This document shows, piece after piece, positions 6,159 to 7,008 of a stretch of DNA of 7,008 bases (position 1 is the stretch's first letter; each line of letters starts with the position of its first letter). Source of the DNA: JBKJTP01 sp046590195 (lineage in GTDB: Bacteria > Bacteroidota > Ignavibacteria > Palsa-1295); the NCBI GenBank assembly GCA_046590195.1, contig JBKJTP010000265.1:1-7008 (forward strand), given 5' to 3'. The notes under the pieces were generated by a model that was not told the origin of the DNA, did no database searches, and worked only from the letters and a program-made list of their open reading frames with translations. The position numbers and the translations under genes are program-made.

Positions 6159-6198
6159 GTCCGGACGGATTACCGAATGCACTCTGATCTCGGCAGGG

Positions 6199-6927
6199 TT
6201 ATTTCGCGAGTACCGGAGTCCAGCGTAGGTCAGTTGAAGGAATGATCTTCGTATCCATGACATGTGCCTTGGATCGGAAAGCAGTCGTCGACAGCCCATT
6301 CAGACCAACACACATCCTATACTCGAATCTCGTAGGCAGATCAAGGCCATGATCGCGGTAAATGAACTCGATCACGCCAGTGGTCTCATACAGTTTGACT
6401 TGCACTGATGTAAGTGTATCGACAAAGCCAACGCCGCTGCCACCGCCACGAAGATGGAACGCACGGTACTCGATCGTGAGAACTCTAGTGGGCGTCGTGC
6501 CGGTGACTTGGTAAAGCCCGAGCGTGTCTGCGATACCTGCTTTGGTATCATTTCCTTGCTTAAGGTCGCCATTAAAAGGGGCGATCACTCCCCGGTACAG
6601 ACTATCTCCGATCAGCTGTCTTGGTGGAATGGCTGAATCGAGAAACGACAAAGCTCCATTTGCACCAACACTGAGCATCGTCCCGGCTGCAATTACCTCT
6701 GTGTCGTAAGGGAAGTCGAAGGGAAGTGCGATCGAATATTTACCTTCGTTTGGCCCACCCACATAGCTAGCTATGCTCGCGACTCCAGTTCGAAGCGAAT
6801 CCCAAGTAGCTTGAAAGGTGGTAATAGCGTATGCATCGACACGCGTAGGCCCAGTAGGTGTGTCAGGATCTGATGTTGATGAGCAACTTGCAACAAATAG
6901 ACAGGCGATCAAAAGCAGAATTCTCAT
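6199..6927 (-). CDS. Beta-rich secreted lipoprotein of unknown function
   Basis: This 242-residue protein runs from the ATG at 6927; an upstream start at 6984 is possible but would put 19 extra residues before the signal. A clear lipoprotein signal ends in V12-A13-S14-C15, followed by a Ser/Asp/Thr/Pro linker. The mature part reads like a single beta-sandwich domain: FDFPYDTEVI and VGANGALSF, then a VIAPFNGDL block, a PTRVLTIEYRAF strand, and VQVKLYETTGVIEFIYRDHG. This order (folded front, solid 'NG.L.F', 'I.PF..DL', 'R.L.IE', 'LYE.TG.I.F.Y') resembles nidogen-like/adhesion beta domains found in many Bacteroidota secreted proteins, but that is a pattern match by eye. There are no catalytic residues that I recognise. 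It is convergent with the upstream lipoprotein gene and shares its terminator. Confidence 0.75.
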   Translation of the reverse strand: MRILLLIACLFVASCSSTSDPDTPTGPTRVDAYAITTFQATWDSLRTGVASIASYVGGPNEGKYSIALPFDFPYDTEVIAAGTMLSVGANGALSFLDSAIPPRQLIGDSLYRGVIAPFNGDLKQGNDTKAGIADTLGLYQVTGTTPTRVLTIEYRAFHLRGGGSGVGFVDTLTSVQVKLYETTGVIEFIYRDHGLDLPTRFEYRMCVGLNGLSTTAFRSKAHVMDTKIIPSTDLRWTPVLAK

Positions 6928-6971
6928 GATAGCAAAATCAAAGATCGTGTAGACAAACAGTGTTAAAATGG

Positions 6972-6996
6972 ATCGGCCCACCAAAGGCGGGCCGAT
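6972..6996 (-). terminator. Hairpin at the right edge, probable terminator of a gene beyond the window
   Basis: ATCGGCCCACC (6972-6982) pairs with GGCGGGCCGAT (6986-6996) around an AAA loop. The single odd position is an A-C mismatch in plus-strand RNA but a G-U pair in minus-strand RNA, so the hairpin is complete only in a minus-strand transcript. On that strand it is followed by CCATTTTAAC, a short T-run. It would end a minus-strand gene lying to the right and separate it from the lipoprotein starting at 6927. Confidence 0.55.
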
Positions 6997-7008
6997 AAAT
7001 AATCTTAG

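Noticed and set aside
6928..6984. Extended start at 6984 for the beta-rich lipoprotein
   Set aside because: The ATG at 6927 begins a compact lipoprotein signal (MRILLLIACLFVASC); the extension would add a second hydrophobic stretch before it.

Overview
The window (about half G+C) looks like ordinary, gene-dense chromosome from an aerobic Gram-negative bacterium. Three proteins carry lipoprotein signal peptides, and two paralogous squalene-synthase genes of the hydroxysqualene route are present together with heme A synthesis. Most start codons lack a clear Shine-Dalgarno sequence, and one Bacteroidota-like promoter motif can be proposed. Together with the style of the lipoproteins, this suggests the Bacteroidota/Chlorobiota (FCB) neighbourhood, perhaps an Ignavibacteria or Kapabacteria-type lineage. 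That placement is an inference with low certainty. No rRNA, tRNA, CRISPR array, insertion sequence or phage gene was seen.

Left block (1-2857, all on the minus strand): a tight cytochrome-oxidase assembly operon read right to left. Its order is ctaA (heme A synthase), ctaB/cyoE (heme O synthase), a SCO1/SenC copper chaperone, then a DUF420 membrane protein that runs off the left edge. Gaps are 7, 8 and 25 bases. The set makes heme A from protoheme plus farnesyl diphosphate and helps metallate the CuA site of an aa3/caa3-type oxidase. The oxidase subunits themselves are not in the window.

Middle block (2977-4824, plus strand): hpnC and hpnD, divergent from ctaA across a 119-base region that must hold both promoters. 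HpnD joins two farnesyl diphosphates into presqualene diphosphate, and HpnC converts that to hydroxysqualene. The third enzyme, HpnE, is not here. Both divergent units therefore draw on farnesyl diphosphate.

Right block (4825-7008): three predicted secreted lipoproteins. The first (plus strand) carries six thrombospondin-type-3-like calcium-binding repeats and ends in the Cys-bounded tail that usually joins such repeats to an OmpA domain, but no OmpA domain follows. The second (plus strand) is an unrecognised 168-residue lipoprotein, preceded by two small inverted repeats spaced 20 bases apart. The third (minus strand) is a beta-rich lipoprotein of 242 residues, convergent with the second across a perfect bidirectional terminator. 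A second hairpin at the right edge probably ends a minus-strand gene outside the window.

No clearly novel multi-gene system was found. The most useful points are the farnesyl-diphosphate-sharing divergent operons, the OmpA-less repeat lipoprotein, the paired operator-like repeats, and a marked excess of GATC and CGATCG words across the window.
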